Shown: positions 1-11,805, counted from the stretch's first letter. The stretch: 64,000 bases of DNA from Pseudomonas maumuensis (GCF_019139675.1 NZ_CP077077.1:3906001-3970000), one strand, 5' to 3'. Translations and numbers: made by a program. The notes: generated by a model from the letters alone, not told the origin.

Positions 1-1
1 G

Positions 2-880
2 CAACACCACAGCTTCACCCGCGCCGCAGCGGCGCTGCATGTCTCCCAGCCGGCGCTGTCACAGCAGGTCAGGCAACTGGAAGAAAGCCTCGGCGCGCAG
101 TTGTTCGACCGTTCCGGGCGCGCCACACGCCTGACCGATGCCGGGGAGGTCTACCTGCGCTATGCCAAGCGGGCGGAACAGGAACTGCTGGAGGCCAGGC
201 GCGCCATCCATGACGTGGGCGACCTCAGCCGGGGATCGCTGCGGGTGGCGGTGACACCGACCTTCACCACCTACCTGATCGGCCCGCTGGTCGAGGCCTT
301 CCATGCGCGTTATCCGCACATCACCCTGAACCTGCGCGAGATCGCCCAGGAGCGCATGGAGGAGCTGTTGCAGGCCGATGAACTGGATGTCGGCATCGCC
401 TTCGATGAGGTCCACAGCCAGGACATCGACAGCCGCCCGCTGTTGGTGGAAACCCTGGCGCTGGTGGTCGGCCGCGCGCATCCGCTGGCCACTGCCCGCA
501 GCATTGGCCCGCAGGCGCTCAACGACGAGTCGCTGATCTTGCTTAGCGCCGAGTTCGCCACGCGCGAGCAGATCGAGCGCTATTGCCGCCAGCACGGCAT
601 CCAGCCCAAGGTGCGCATGGAGGCCAACGCGATTGGCGCGGTGACCGAAGTGGTGCGCCGCACAACCCTGTCGACCCTGCTGCCTGCCACCCTGGCCCAG
701 GCCCATGACGACCTGACCGCCATTGCCCTGGACCCACTGCGCCTGCAGCGCACCGCAGTTTTGATGCAGCGCAGGGGCGCCTACCAGAGCGCGGCGGCGC
801 AGGCGTTCATCGAAGTGGCCACGGCAGTGGCGGCACGCCTGGAAACGGGCGACAGCGCAGCCGAAATTCAGCTCAGCTGA
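2..880 (+). CDS. cynR: CynR, LysR-type transcriptional regulator (5' end cut off by window)
   Basis: LysR-type activator of the cyanate-degradation (cyn) genes. The reading frame is open from base 2 and begins inside the N-terminal winged helix-turn-helix ([19 protein letters not shown]), so roughly the first 13 residues lie outside the window. The rest follows E. coli CynR closely as I remember it: [20 protein letters not shown], then [19 protein letters not shown] opening the effector-binding domain, then [16 protein letters not shown]. About 292 residues are visible, against 299 in E. coli. The cyn genes themselves would be upstream, outside the window. The last 13 bp overlap the end of the convergent gene on the minus strand. 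The family is certain; the cyn assignment rests on remembered similarity. Confidence 0.85.
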   Translation, partial: QHHSFTRAAAALHVSQPALSQQVRQLEESLGAQLFDRSGRATRLTDAGEVYLRYAKRAEQELLEARRAIHDVGDLSRGSLRVAVTPTFTTYLIGPLVEAFHARYPHITLNLREIAQERMEELLQADELDVGIAFDEVHSQDIDSRPLLVETLALVVGRAHPLATARSIGPQALNDESLILLSAEFATREQIERYCRQHGIQPKVRMEANAIGAVTEVVRRTTLSTLLPATLAQAHDDLTAIALDPLRLQRTAVLMQRRGAYQSAAAQAFIEVATAVAARLETGDSAAEIQLS

Positions 881-1206
881 GCGATCAACACCGCATTGGT
901 GTAGATCAGGCTGCCATCGCTGGCCCGGTGCCCGACCAGGTGGAACTGGCCACGCTCGTCGTCGCTCAGGTAGACGCGCAGGCGGCAGTCCGACAACGGG
1001 CCGTAGCCCTCGGGCAGCACCAAGTTCAGGCTATCCATGTCGACATCCACCATCGCCTCGGGCTCGTGGCTCTGTTGCAGGCGTTCTTCGGCCTGCTCCA
1101 ACTTGCGGTGGTTCACGCCCTGGATGTCGAAGTGAATATCACCCACCGGGGTGGATCTGCGATCACCCTCAGCTTTGAACCAGCCTTCGATCGTCAGCGT
1201 ACTCAT
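868..1206 (-). CDS. Conserved hypothetical protein, 112 aa
   Basis: Small soluble protein that I do not recognise. It starts [20 protein letters not shown] behind a good GAGGAG ribosome binding site. It is acidic, with no membrane segment, no signal peptide and no obvious catalytic motif. The middle is rich in E and Q ([21 protein letters not shown]) and the C-terminal part looks like beta strands ([25 protein letters not shown]). It converges on cynR and the two coding regions overlap by 13 bp at their ends. The strong ribosome site and protein-like composition support a real gene; the function is unknown. Confidence 0.75.
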   Translation of the reverse strand: MSTLTIEGWFKAEGDRRSTPVGDIHFDIQGVNHRKLEQAEERLQQSHEPEAMVDVDMDSLNLVLPEGYGPLSDCRLRVYLSDDERGQFHLVGHRASDGSLIYTNAVLIAQLS

Positions 1207-1298
1207 GGCAACTCCTCATGCTGTGGAGCATTTTCGATCACTGCTGATGGGGTTGACCCTGGCGTGGTTCGGAACGTTCCACTCGGTCGCCCGGCCGC

Positions 1299-2213
1299 TC
1301 AGGCGCCTTGCGCCAAGGCCGCCTCCATTGCCCTGGCCTGCTCCCGCAGTGCCTGGCAGAACGGCTCCAGCACCGCCGATGCGGGCCGCAGCTCGGGCCG
1401 GATCAGCATCACCTGGTACGGCACCGACAGGCTCAGGCGGCGAATCGCCAGCCCAGCCTGCCCCGCTTCCAGCCCGCTCAACGGGTTGATGATCGCCACC
1501 CCCAGGCCCTGCCGGACCATGGCGCACACCGAGGCGGCGCTGGTGGTCTCGATGATCGTGCGGCGGTTCACGCCGGCCTCGCGGAAATGCCGGTCGAGTT
1601 GCTGGCGGTAACTGTCCAGGCTGGCCAGGTTGATAAAGTCGACCTCGTGGAAGTCCTGCAACTGGAGTACCGGCTTGGCCAGCAAGGGGTGCTGCGCGGG
1701 CAACACGCAGACCATGTCGGCACTGAACAACAGTTCGCCGACCGCGCCCCGCGGCACCTGCGCGGTCTCGGTCAGGCCGAGGTCGTGCTGCTGGGCGACC
1801 AGCGACTCCTCCAGCAACGGCGACTCCTGCGCGGTAATGCTCAGGCTGACACCGGAGTGCTGCTGGTGAAACGCCTTGCAGGCCTTGGGCAACAAGGTTT
1901 GCGAGAACAATGGCAGGCAGGTGATGGCCAGCCGGCCTTGCTCAAAGTTGCGGATGGCCTGGGCGAAGCGGTCGATGCGCTCGAGGCCGACGAAGGCACG
2001 CTCGACTTCCTCGATCAGCAGCAAGGCTTGGGCGCTGGGCACCAAGCGCCCGCCTTCGCGTTCGAACAGGTTCAGGCCGGTGACCTGCTCCATACGCGCC
2101 AGCTCGCGGCTGACCGTGGGCTGTGAGGTAAACAACAGCCGCGCGGCGCCGGTGACACTGCCAGCGGCCATGATGGCGCGGAACACTTCGATGTGGCGGA
2201 TGGAGAGTTTCAT
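1299..2213 (-). CDS. lysR: LysR-type regulator of lysA
   Basis: Transcriptional activator of diaminopimelate decarboxylase. The 304-residue protein has the LysR layout: an N-terminal winged helix-turn-helix (residues about 5-60, SVTGAARLLFTSQPTVSREL) and a periplasmic-binding-protein-like effector domain (about 90-290, with GLGVAIINPLSG near the end). Its length is close to E. coli LysR (311 aa). It is transcribed away from lysA, the classical lysR/lysA arrangement, and the 145-bp gap holds a perfect palindrome that could be its operator. The specific name depends mainly on this neighbourhood. Confidence 0.85.
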   Translation of the reverse strand: MKLSIRHIEVFRAIMAAGSVTGAARLLFTSQPTVSRELARMEQVTGLNLFEREGGRLVPSAQALLLIEEVERAFVGLERIDRFAQAIRNFEQGRLAITCLPLFSQTLLPKACKAFHQQHSGVSLSITAQESPLLEESLVAQQHDLGLTETAQVPRGAVGELLFSADMVCVLPAQHPLLAKPVLQLQDFHEVDFINLASLDSYRQQLDRHFREAGVNRRTIIETTSAASVCAMVRQGLGVAIINPLSGLEAGQAGLAIRRLSLSVPYQVMLIRPELRPASAVLEPFCQALREQARAMEAALAQGA

Positions 2214-2285
2214 GGCATGCCCGGAGGTATGGGAATAAGCGGGGAAGCGAATTTGGTCAGAATGGATATCAAATGTGAATGGCCA

Positions 2286-2309
2286 TCAGAAAAATAGCTA
2301 TTTTTCTGA
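2286..2309. promoter_or_regulatory. 24-bp perfect palindrome, candidate LysR operator
   Basis: The left half reads TCAGAAAAATAG and the right half is its exact reverse complement, CTATTTTTCTGA. It lies between divergent lysR and lysA, 49 bp before the lysA start codon. LysR-family regulators bind interrupted dyads containing T-N11-A, and this AT-rich dyad fits that style. Assignment as the operator is inference from position and symmetry. Confidence 0.55.
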
Positions 2310-2358
2310 ATCGATCAAATACCCCACCATCGGTGCATCCAAAACAAGGAACGCCACC

Positions 2359-3588
2359 ATGACCACCACCCTCCTGGCCGACGCCGTCCGCCAGCACGGC
2401 TCGCCGCTGTGGGCCTACGACGCCCAGACCATCCACCAGCGCATCGACCAGCTCAAGCAGCACTTCGATACCGTGCGCTTCGCGCAGAAGGCTAACCCTA
2501 ACCTGCACGTGCTGCGCCTGATCCGCGAACGCGGCCTGGTGCTCGACGCGGTGTCCCTGGGCGAAATGGAACGCGCCTTCGCCGCCGGCACCTCGGTGGG
2601 CGGCGAGCCAGCCGGTGTGGTGCTGACCTGCGACGTGCTAGACCAGCCGACCCTGGCGCGGGTGGTGGAGACCGGTATCGAGGTCAACGCCGGTTCCATC
2701 GACATGCTCCGCCAGCTCGGCGAGCGCTCCCCCGGCCACCGAGTGTGGCTGCGCATCAACCCCGGCTTCGGCCATGGCCACAGCCGCAAGACCAATACCG
2801 GCGGCGAGAACAGCAAGCACGGCATCTGGCACGAACAACTGCCCGAGGCGCTGGCCTGCGTGAAACAGCACGGCCTGCACCTGGTGGGCGTACACATGCA
2901 CATCGGCTCGGGGGTGGACTACCAGCACCTGGAGCAGGTGGCCAGCGCGATGGTCGGGCTGATCGGCCGCCTGGGGATGGACATCGAGGCCTTCTCCATC
3001 GGCGGCGGCCTGTCCACGCCCTACCGCGACGGCGACCAGCCGGTGGACCTGCAGCGCTACGCCCGCACCTGGGCGATGGCGCGCTCGGAGATCGAGGCGA
3101 TGCTCGGCCACCCTGTACGCATGGAGATCGAGCCGGGGCGCTTCCTGGTGGCCGAGTGCGGCTACCTGGTGGCCGAGGTGCGCGCCGTCAAGCAGATGGG
3201 CGAGCGCCACTACATCCTGGTCGACGCCGGTTTCAACGACCTGATGCGCCCGGCGATGTACGGCGCCTATCACCGCATGAGCCTGTTCGACGCCGTGGGC
3301 CGGCCGGTGAGCCGCCCGCTGCAGCCGACCGTGGTGGCCGGGCCGCTGTGCGAGTCGGGTGATGTGTTCACGCAGAACGACGAGGAGCTGACCCCGCAGC
3401 ACCTGCCAGAGGCCAAGGTGGGCGACCTGCTGGTGATTCACGATGCGGGGGCCTACGGGGCTTCGATGTCGTCGAACTACAACAGTCGCCCCCTGCTGCC
3501 CGAGTTTCTGATCGAACAGGGCAACCTGCGGATGATCCGCCGGCGCCAGACCGTGCAGGAGCTCTTGGCGCTGGAATTGGTCGTGTAA
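2359..3588 (+). CDS. lysA: Diaminopimelate decarboxylase
   Basis: Converts meso-2,6-diaminopimelate to L-lysine with pyridoxal phosphate, the last step of lysine biosynthesis, in the cytoplasm. The 409-residue product shows the group IV decarboxylase pattern: the PLP-lysine region FAQKANPNLHVLRLIRERG near residue 45, the glycine-rich phosphate-binding segment FSIGGGLSTPYR, the EPGRFLVAECG motif and the C-terminal substrate motif GPLCESGDV. An in-frame opening exists further upstream (from 2275), but it would run through the operator palindrome. The ATG at 2359 has AAGGA just upstream and gives a length like E. coli LysA (420 aa). Confidence 0.95.
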   Translation: MTTTLLADAVRQHGSPLWAYDAQTIHQRIDQLKQHFDTVRFAQKANPNLHVLRLIRERGLVLDAVSLGEMERAFAAGTSVGGEPAGVVLTCDVLDQPTLARVVETGIEVNAGSIDMLRQLGERSPGHRVWLRINPGFGHGHSRKTNTGGENSKHGIWHEQLPEALACVKQHGLHLVGVHMHIGSGVDYQHLEQVASAMVGLIGRLGMDIEAFSIGGGLSTPYRDGDQPVDLQRYARTWAMARSEIEAMLGHPVRMEIEPGRFLVAECGYLVAEVRAVKQMGERHYILVDAGFNDLMRPAMYGAYHRMSLFDAVGRPVSRPLQPTVVAGPLCESGDVFTQNDEELTPQHLPEAKVGDLLVIHDAGAYGASMSSNYNSRPLLPEFLIEQGNLRMIRRRQTVQELLALELVV

Positions 3589-3608
3589 ACCCAGCTCCAC
3601 TGTGGGGT

Positions 3609-3634
3609 ATCGCGGGCCAAGCTTGCTCCTACAG
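3609..3634. repeat. REP-like palindromic element
   Basis: Reads ATCGCGGGCCAAGCTTGCTC followed by CTACAG, a degenerate member of the Pseudomonas REP family seen elsewhere in this window. It lies between convergent lysA and kdpE and covers the kdpE stop codon. Confidence 0.5.
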
Positions 3635-4324
3635 GGCCGGCGTCACCAACCGATAGCCCACACCCGCCTCGGTGACGATGAACCGCGGCGCCGTGGGATC
3701 GTCCCCCAACTTCTGGCGCAGATGCCCCACCACGATGCGCAGGTAGTGAGTATCGTCGACGTGGGTCGGCCCCCAGATATCCTTGAGCAGTTGCTGCTGG
3801 GTAATCACCCGTCCGGGGTGCCCGGCCAACTGCGCCAGCAGCGCGTACTCCTTGCGCGTCAGTGCCACCTCGACACCGTCCAGGGTCACCTTGCGAAAGG
3901 CGAAGTCCACCACCAGCGGGCCGAAGCTCGCTGCCGAGGCCACGTTACCCACCTGGGGCGCCTGGCGCAGCAACGCCCGCACCCGGGCGAGGAATTCCTG
4001 GATACCGAAGGGCTTGGTCACGTAGTCGTTGGCCCCGCCATCGAGCGCATCGACCTTCTGCACTTCGCTGGCACGCACCGACAGCACCATCACCGGCACC
4101 GTGCTCCACTCGCGCAGCTCGCGCAGCACCTGCTGGCCGTCCATGTCCGGTAGGCCGAGGTCGAGCACCACCAGGTCGGGTTTGTTCAAGGCGGCCTGGG
4201 CCAGGCCGTCGGAGCCGGTGCCGGCCTCGATCACCTTGTAGCCCTGGGACGCCAGGCTGATGCGCAGGAACTTGCGAATCTGCGGCTCGTCGTCGATGAC
4301 CAGCAGGGTGGCGGCTTGGCTCAT
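3629..4324 (-). CDS. kdpE: KdpE, potassium-responsive response regulator
   Basis: OmpR-family response regulator that switches on kdp transcription when phosphorylated by KdpD. The receiver domain (residues 1-120) has the acidic pair in LLVIDDEP, the phospho-acceptor aspartate in LVVLDLGLPDMDG and the conserved lysine in NDYVTKPF. The C-terminal winged helix (about 130-225) ends with YLRIVVGHLRQKLGDDP and VGYRLV. At 231 residues it is the usual length. Its ATG overlaps the kdpD stop by 4 bp, indicating translational coupling as the last gene of kdpFABCDE. Confidence 0.95.
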   Translation of the reverse strand: MSQAATLLVIDDEPQIRKFLRISLASQGYKVIEAGTGSDGLAQAALNKPDLVVLDLGLPDMDGQQVLRELREWSTVPVMVLSVRASEVQKVDALDGGANDYVTKPFGIQEFLARVRALLRQAPQVGNVASAASFGPLVVDFAFRKVTLDGVEVALTRKEYALLAQLAGHPGRVITQQQLLKDIWGPTHVDDTHYLRIVVGHLRQKLGDDPTAPRFIVTEAGVGYRLVTPAL

Positions 4325-6975
4325 GGGGCTTCACTTTCGGTGGCAGGTTGGGTCGGCAGCGGCAAGCATAGAGTGATGCGGGTGCCGTGGCCATCGATGC
4401 CATCGTCGACCAGGATGCGCCCGCCATGGGCACCGATCATGCCCTGGCAGATCGCCAGGCCCAGGCCGGTGCCCTGCCCGCCTCGATCGCCGCGGGCGGC
4501 GGTGTAGAACATGTCGAAGATCTTCTCGCGCTCGTCCGGGGGGATGCCGGGGCCTTCGTCGGCGACGGCGAAGCACAGTTGCTCGTCGCGCACCGAGACC
4601 TGTAGTTCCAGTCGGCCATTGGCCGGGGAAAAGCGCGCGGCGTTTTCCAGCACGTTGATCAGCGCCTGCTCGATCAACGCCGCATGCACGAACAGCAGCG
4701 GCAGCTCGGGCGGGACTTCGGTATGTATGCGCAGGGGCGCCAGCACCACGCGCAAGCGGTTTAGGGCGCTGCCGACGATATCGGCCGGGGCCACCCAGTC
4801 GCGGGCCAGCTTGAGCGTGCCGTGACCCAGACGGGTCATGTCCAGCAGGTTCTGGATGTAGCGGTCAAGGCGCTCGGCTTCGTTGCGAGTGCCTTCCAGC
4901 AACTCGCGGCGGTCGTCCGGAGGGATGGCATCGCCCAGGGCCAGCAGACTATCGATGCTGCCGCGCATCGACGTCAGCGGCGTGCGCAGGTCGTGAGACA
5001 CCGAGGCAAGCAAGGCGCTGCGCAGTTGCTCGGTTTCGCCGTGCAGACGCGCGGCTTCCAGTTGCTCGCCCAGGCGGGCGCGGGCCAGGGCCTGGGCCAA
5101 GGGCTGTGCCAGGGCCATCAACAGCCGGCGGCGCGGGTCACTCAGTGGTTCGCCGTCGCGTGGGCGGATGCCGAGCAGGGCCAGCGGCTGTTCCTCCACG
5201 GCCAGCGGCCACCACCACCAGCGACCGTGGGGCAAGGTGTCACTGCCAAAGCCCGCAGCCTGGCCATGTTGCCAGGCCCATTCGGCGGCAGCGCGTTCAT
5301 TGTCGGTGAAAGCTGGCGAGCCACCACTGGCTACCTGCAGCAAGCCGTCGGCGCTGCGTTCGAGCAGACACACCTGCACCCCCTGCCAGCCATCCATATG
5401 CTGGCCGGCAGCGCTGAACACCGCCTGGCGGTCGGTGGCCACGGTCAGGCGACGCGACAGGTCGAGCAACTGGCGAGTCTCTGCCTGGGTCTCGCGCAGC
5501 GCCTGCAACTGGCGGCGCTGGCGCGCGGCGAGGTTGCCGGTAAGCGCGGCCATCAGCAGGAAGAACACCAGGGTCAGCACGTCCTCTTCGCGCTGGATGG
5601 CGAAGGAGAAGTTCGGCGGGATGAACAGGAAATCGTAGGTGAGGAACGACAGCGCCGCGCACGCCAGCGCCGGCCCCAGGCTGCTGCGCACTGCCACCAG
5701 CAGCACGGCGGCGAGGAACACCAGGGAGATGTTGGGCAGCGCCAGCACGCTCGACACGGCCCAGGCCAGGCCTGCGGCCAGCAGCGTGGCGAGCAGCGCC
5801 AGCACATAATGGCGCCACACCCATACGCGCTTTACCGCCGTGCGCGCCGCTGGCGGCTGGGCGTCGCGGTCGAGCACGTTGATCTCCAGGCCGTGGCTCT
5901 CACGCAGCAGGCGCGCCGCAACACCGGCGCCGAAAAGGCGCCGACGCAACAGGTCACGGGACTGGCCCACCAGCACCAGGCTGGCGCGGCGCTCGGCGGC
6001 GTGCTGGATCAGCGTGCGCGCCACTTCACCGGCGCGCAGCAGCACCACTTCGCCGCCAAGGCGCTCGGCCAGTTGCTGGGCGGCCTGCAGGCGATGGCGG
6101 GCGGTCTCGTCGCGCAGGCGGCCGTTGTCGACGTGGACCACGCTCCATGGCAGATGGCGACGCTGGGCGACGCGGCAGGCATGGCGCACCAGGCGTTCGG
6201 CCTGCTCGTCGCCATCGATGCCCACCAGCAGCCGGCCGCGCAGGGTCGGCGCTTCCTGGCCGCGCTGGCGGTAGCCGCTGGCCAGGTCCGCGTCCACCTG
6301 TGCCGCAGCGGTCTGCATGGCCAGCTCGCGCAGGGCGGTGAGGTTGGTCTGGGAGAAATAGGCCTCGATAGCCGCCCGAGCCTGTTCGGGCACGTAGACC
6401 TTGCCCTCGCGCAGGCGCTCGAGCAGCTCGCGCGGCGGCAGGTCGATCAGCACCAGTTCGAAGGCTTCCTGCAGCACCCAGTCGGGCAATGTCTCGCGCA
6501 CCTGCACGCCGGTGATATCGCGGACCTTGTCGTTGAGGCTTTCCAGGTGCTGGACGTTGACCGTGGTGTATACGTCGATGCCGGCGGCGAGCAGTTCCTG
6601 CACGTCCTGCCAGCGCTTGGCGTGGCGGCTGCCGGGGGCGTTGGTGTGCGCCAGTTCGTCGACCAGCACCAGCGGTGGCGCGGCCTTGAGCAGGCCGTCG
6701 AGGTCCATTTCCTCGAGCACCACGCCGCGGTACTCGCTGCGCAGCAGGGGTTGTTGGGTCAGCCCGCCGAGCAGGGCCTCGGTCTCGGCGCGGCCGTGGG
6801 TTTCGACCACTCCGGCCACCACTTGCACGCCCTGGCGCTGCTGAGCGTGGGCGGCCTGGAGCATGGCAAAGGTCTTGCCGACCCCGGGCGCGGCGCCGAG
6901 GAACACCTTGAGCCTGCCGCGGCCTTCGCGGGGCAGGCCGGCCAACAGCGCGTCGGCGCGGGTGGGGTTGCTCAT
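4321..6975 (-). CDS. kdpD: KdpD, sensor histidine kinase for potassium limitation
   Basis: Membrane histidine kinase that senses low potassium or osmotic stress and phosphorylates KdpE. Domains in order over 884 residues: the KdpD N-terminal domain with a Walker A site (FLGAAPGVGKTFAM, about residue 27) and VLVDELAHTNAPGSRH; a Usp-like domain (about 250-370); four closely spaced membrane segments (about 395-490, YVLALLATLLAAG to LVFFLLMAALTG); a GAF-like region; and the kinase core with phospho-acceptor SHDLRTPLTSMRGS (about 660) and ATP site DEGPGIPPDE. An AAGGA ribosome site precedes the ATG. A gap of 52 bp separates it from kdpC. Confidence 0.95.
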   Translation of the reverse strand: MSNPTRADALLAGLPREGRGRLKVFLGAAPGVGKTFAMLQAAHAQQRQGVQVVAGVVETHGRAETEALLGGLTQQPLLRSEYRGVVLEEMDLDGLLKAAPPLVLVDELAHTNAPGSRHAKRWQDVQELLAAGIDVYTTVNVQHLESLNDKVRDITGVQVRETLPDWVLQEAFELVLIDLPPRELLERLREGKVYVPEQARAAIEAYFSQTNLTALRELAMQTAAAQVDADLASGYRQRGQEAPTLRGRLLVGIDGDEQAERLVRHACRVAQRRHLPWSVVHVDNGRLRDETARHRLQAAQQLAERLGGEVVLLRAGEVARTLIQHAAERRASLVLVGQSRDLLRRRLFGAGVAARLLRESHGLEINVLDRDAQPPAARTAVKRVWVWRHYVLALLATLLAAGLAWAVSSVLALPNISLVFLAAVLLVAVRSSLGPALACAALSFLTYDFLFIPPNFSFAIQREEDVLTLVFFLLMAALTGNLAARQRRQLQALRETQAETRQLLDLSRRLTVATDRQAVFSAAGQHMDGWQGVQVCLLERSADGLLQVASGGSPAFTDNERAAAEWAWQHGQAAGFGSDTLPHGRWWWWPLAVEEQPLALLGIRPRDGEPLSDPRRRLLMALAQPLAQALARARLGEQLEAARLHGETEQLRSALLASVSHDLRTPLTSMRGSIDSLLALGDAIPPDDRRELLEGTRNEAERLDRYIQNLLDMTRLGHGTLKLARDWVAPADIVGSALNRLRVVLAPLRIHTEVPPELPLLFVHAALIEQALINVLENAARFSPANGRLELQVSVRDEQLCFAVADEGPGIPPDEREKIFDMFYTAARGDRGGQGTGLGLAICQGMIGAHGGRILVDDGIDGHGTRITLCLPLPTQPATESEAP

Positions 6976-7027
6976 GCTTCATCCTTCAAAATGTAACGAA
7001 TGAGGGCCTGCTGCGCAGGCCCCGGCT

Positions 7028-7585
7028 TCAGTGGCTTGGAGCAAGGCGCTCAAGCGCCTGGTTCAACGCCAGCACATTGACCACCGGCGGCCCGACCAAT
7101 GGCCGCAGGGTGGCCCCATTCACCAACGCTTGCAAGCGCTCCTCAGAGACCTGCCGCGCCGCCGCCACCCGCGGCAGCTGGTAGGCGATGGCCTCGGGCG
7201 GCAGGTGCGGGTCCAGCCCGCTGCCGGAGGTGGTCAACAGCGCCTGGGGCACCGGCCCCTGCTGCGCCTGGTACTGCTGGGAGGCGTCAGTCTTGACCCG
7301 TTCGGCCAGCGCCGGGTTGCTCGGCGCCAGGTTGCTCGCGCCGCTGGCCACGGTGGCATAGGCCCCCGCCGAAGGCCGCGACTGGAACCAGGCGTCGCCC
7401 TTGAACTCCTGGGCGATCAGCGCCGAGCCGCGCACCTGGCCACGGTCATCGCGCACCAGGCTACCGTTGGCCTGCTCAGGGAAGGCGACCTGGGCGATGC
7501 CGGTCACTGCCAGGGGATACAGCGCGCCGGTGACCACGGTCATCAGCAGGACCAGGCTCAAGGCCGGGCGTACATAAGCGGTCAT
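7028..7585 (-). CDS. kdpC: KdpC, subunit of the potassium-transporting ATPase
   Basis: Inner-membrane subunit of the high-affinity KdpFABC potassium pump, thought to stabilise the complex and help ATP binding. The 185-residue protein has one N-terminal membrane segment ([23 protein letters not shown]) and a soluble domain with the family signatures [26 protein letters not shown] and [13 protein letters not shown]. It lies 12 bp downstream of kdpB in the operon. Length is typical of the family. Confidence 0.95.
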   Translation of the reverse strand: MTAYVRPALSLVLLMTVVTGALYPLAVTGIAQVAFPEQANGSLVRDDRGQVRGSALIAQEFKGDAWFQSRPSAGAYATVASGASNLAPSNPALAERVKTDASQQYQAQQGPVPQALLTTSGSGLDPHLPPEAIAYQLPRVAAARQVSEERLQALVNGATLRPLVGPPVVNVLALNQALERLAPSH

Positions 7586-7597
7586 GTCAGTCTCTCC

Positions 7598-9652
<2,055 letters not shown>

Positions 9653-9662
9653 GGTGTGTTCC

Positions 9663-11357
9663 TCAGAAACCCAGGCTCAGGTGTTCGGCAATCGGCCCCA
9701 GGGCCAGGGTCGGCAGGAAGGTCAGGCCACCGACCAGCAGGATGGTCACCAGCAGCAGCGTGGTGAACAGCGGGCCGTGGGTGGGGAAGCTGTTCAGGCC
9801 TTGCGGCGCGCTCTTCTTGGCCGCCAGGCTGCCGGCCAGGGCCAGCACCGGCAGGATGTAGCCGAAGCGGCCGATCAGCATGGCCAGGCCGATCATCACG
9901 TTGTGGAACGGGGTGTTGGCGCCGAAGCCGGCGAAGGCCGAACCATTGTTGGCGGTACCCGAGGTGTAGGCGTACAGCAGTTGGCTGAAGCCATGGGCGC
10001 CGGGATTGGTCACCGCGCCGGCAGGCCCAGGCAGGCTGGCGGCGATGGCGCCGAGCACCAGCACGCCCACCGGCATCACCAGCAGGGTCGCCACCAGCAG
10101 TTGCACCTCACGGGCCTGCAGCTTCTTGCCCAGGTACTCCGGAGTCCGTCCGATCATCAGGCCGGCCAGGAACACGGCGATCAGCACGAACAGCAGCATG
10201 CCGTAGAGGCCCGCGCCGACACCGCCGAAGATCACCTCGCCTAGCATCATGTTGACCATTGCCACCATGCCGGTCAGCGGGTTGAGGCTGTCGTGCATGG
10301 CGTTGACCGAACCGTTGGAGGCCGAGGTGGTGGTCACCGTCCACAGCACCGAACCTGTGGTGCCAAAGCGGCTTTCCTTGCCTTCCAGCGGCGCGCTCTG
10401 CTGCACCTGAGCGCTTTCCAGGGCTGGGTTGGGCTGGTGCTCCGACCACAGCGCGGTGCTGCCGCCGATCAGGAACAGCGCCAGCATGCAGGCGATGATC
10501 GCGCGGCTCTGGCGCAGGTCCTTCACGTAGTGGCCAAAGGTGAATACCAGGGCCACCGGGATCAGGATGATCGAGGCCACTTCGAACAGGTTGCTCCAGG
10601 CCGTGGGGTTCTCGAACGGATGCGCCGAGTTGACGCCGAAGAAGCCACCGCCGTTGGTGCCCAACTGCTTGATGGCGATCTGGCTGGCGGCCGGGCCCAG
10701 CGGGATGGTCTGGTCGGTGCCTTGCAGGGTCACGGCGTGGACATAGTCGGCAAAGGTCTGCGGCACGCCCTGCCAGACCAGCAGCAGCGCCAGCACCAGG
10801 CACAGCGGCAGCAGGCCGTAGAGGGTGGCGCGGGTCAGGTCGACCCAGAAGTTGCCCAAGGTATTGGCCGAGCGACGGGCGATACCCCGGCACAGGGCGA
10901 CCAGCACGGCAAGGCCGGTGGCGGCGCTGACGAAGTTCTGCACGGTCAGGCCGATCATTTGCGTCAGGTAGCTGACCGAGGCTTCACCACTGTAGGCCTG
11001 CCAGTTGGTGTTGGTCATGAAGCTGACAGCGGTGTTGAACGCCAGCGACCATTCCTGGCCCGGCAGGTGCTGCGGGTTCAGTGGCAGCGAGCCTTGCAGC
11101 AGCAGCACGGCGAACAACAGCAGGAAGCCTGCGAGGTTGAATGCCAGCAGCGCCAGGGTGTACTGCTTCCAGCCCTGCTCCTGTTCGGCGTTCACTCCGG
11201 CCAGGCGATAGCAACCCCGCTCCACCGGGCCGAGGACGGGGGACAGCCAGGTGCGCTGGCCCTCCATGACCTTGAAGTAGAAGCGTCCGAGCCAGGGCGC
11301 CGGCAACAGCACGATGGCGAAGAACGCCAGCAGCAGCAGGTAATCGTAACTGTGCAT
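9663..11357 (-). CDS. kdpA: KdpA, potassium-translocating channel-like subunit
   Basis: Channel-like subunit of KdpFABC that binds and conducts potassium. The 564-residue hydrophobic protein contains the repeated pore-loop signatures, for example [28 protein letters not shown] and [17 protein letters not shown], and about ten membrane segments. Length matches the family (about 557-590). It follows kdpF by 9 bp and precedes kdpB by 10 bp, so it belongs to one transcript running from kdpF to kdpE. Confidence 0.97.
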   Translation of the reverse strand: MHSYDYLLLLAFFAIVLLPAPWLGRFYFKVMEGQRTWLSPVLGPVERGCYRLAGVNAEQEQGWKQYTLALLAFNLAGFLLLFAVLLLQGSLPLNPQHLPGQEWSLAFNTAVSFMTNTNWQAYSGEASVSYLTQMIGLTVQNFVSAATGLAVLVALCRGIARRSANTLGNFWVDLTRATLYGLLPLCLVLALLLVWQGVPQTFADYVHAVTLQGTDQTIPLGPAASQIAIKQLGTNGGGFFGVNSAHPFENPTAWSNLFEVASIILIPVALVFTFGHYVKDLRQSRAIIACMLALFLIGGSTALWSEHQPNPALESAQVQQSAPLEGKESRFGTTGSVLWTVTTTSASNGSVNAMHDSLNPLTGMVAMVNMMLGEVIFGGVGAGLYGMLLFVLIAVFLAGLMIGRTPEYLGKKLQAREVQLLVATLLVMPVGVLVLGAIAASLPGPAGAVTNPGAHGFSQLLYAYTSGTANNGSAFAGFGANTPFHNVMIGLAMLIGRFGYILPVLALAGSLAAKKSAPQGLNSFPTHGPLFTTLLLVTILLVGGLTFLPTLALGPIAEHLSLGF

Positions 11358-11366
11358 GGTCGCCCC

Positions 11367-11456
11367 TTAGCCGCGATCGGCGCGCAGCAGCGCCACCAGC
11401 AGGTAAACCGCCAACGCCACCGCCAGAAGCAGTGACAGCCCGTCGAGCATGTACAT
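11367..11456 (-). CDS. kdpF: KdpF, small stabilising subunit, 29 aa
   Basis: Single-span peptide that stabilises the KdpFABC complex. Translation gives MYMLDGLSLLLAVALAVYLL and ends VALLRADRG, one membrane helix with a short basic tail; E. coli KdpF is also 29 residues. Two ATGs are close together; the first (at 11456) is preferred because GGAG lies 8 nt before it, while the second is 14 nt away. The stop codon lies 9 bp before kdpA. Confidence 0.9.
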   Translation of the reverse strand: MYMLDGLSLLLAVALAVYLLVALLRADRG

Positions 11457-11682
11457 GTGTGGATCTCCCCTTGGTGCGACGTGAAAGCCGCTATGGGGAA
11501 ATTGTCCGAGGGAGGGGCGTAAAGGCGCGAGAGTGGGGGTATGGCCGAGGCATAAAGAAAGCGTAAAGAGTCAGTTGTTGTGGTGTCCGGCTGCCCCTTC
11601 AGCCAACACGATGGGCGCTCGATAGCGTTGCGCTGTCGATGGTCAGGTGGCCAAACAGGCACGCAAGCCGGACTTCGCGGCG
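11457..11682. other. Upstream region of the kdp operon, no gene seen
   Basis: This must contain the kdp promoter and KdpE-binding site for the minus-strand operon, because no other start point is available upstream of kdpF. It contains an A-rich stretch (GGCATAAAGAAAGCGTAAAG around 11550-11570). I cannot place the -10/-35 or the KdpE box with confidence. Confidence 0.4.
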
Positions 11683-11805
11683 TTCGCCAGGTCCATGGCC
11701 ATGCGGATGCCCATCGCCTCGAGGGTGTGCCGTCATCCGCCGGCCAACGCCCCAGACCTCTTTCACCTCAGTGTTGCGCAGTACCCAGTCGCGCTTGAAG
11801 TCATC
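11683..11805 (-). pseudogene. Fragment of umuC (123 bp, frameshifted)
   Basis: This segment matches 16256-16377 inside the intact umuC of the island, in the same orientation, with about 15 differences including a one-base insertion (near 11724). The encoded part reads DDFKRDWVLRNTEVKEVWGVGRRMTAH and then loses frame. Similarity stops abruptly on both sides, so this is a small relic of another umuC copy rather than a gene. It has no start and no catalytic part. Confidence 0.8.

Noticed and set aside
4822..6996. Plus-strand open frame of 724 codons opposite kdpD
   Set aside because: Antisense shadow of kdpD; composition rich in G, Q, A and H with no recognisable motif.
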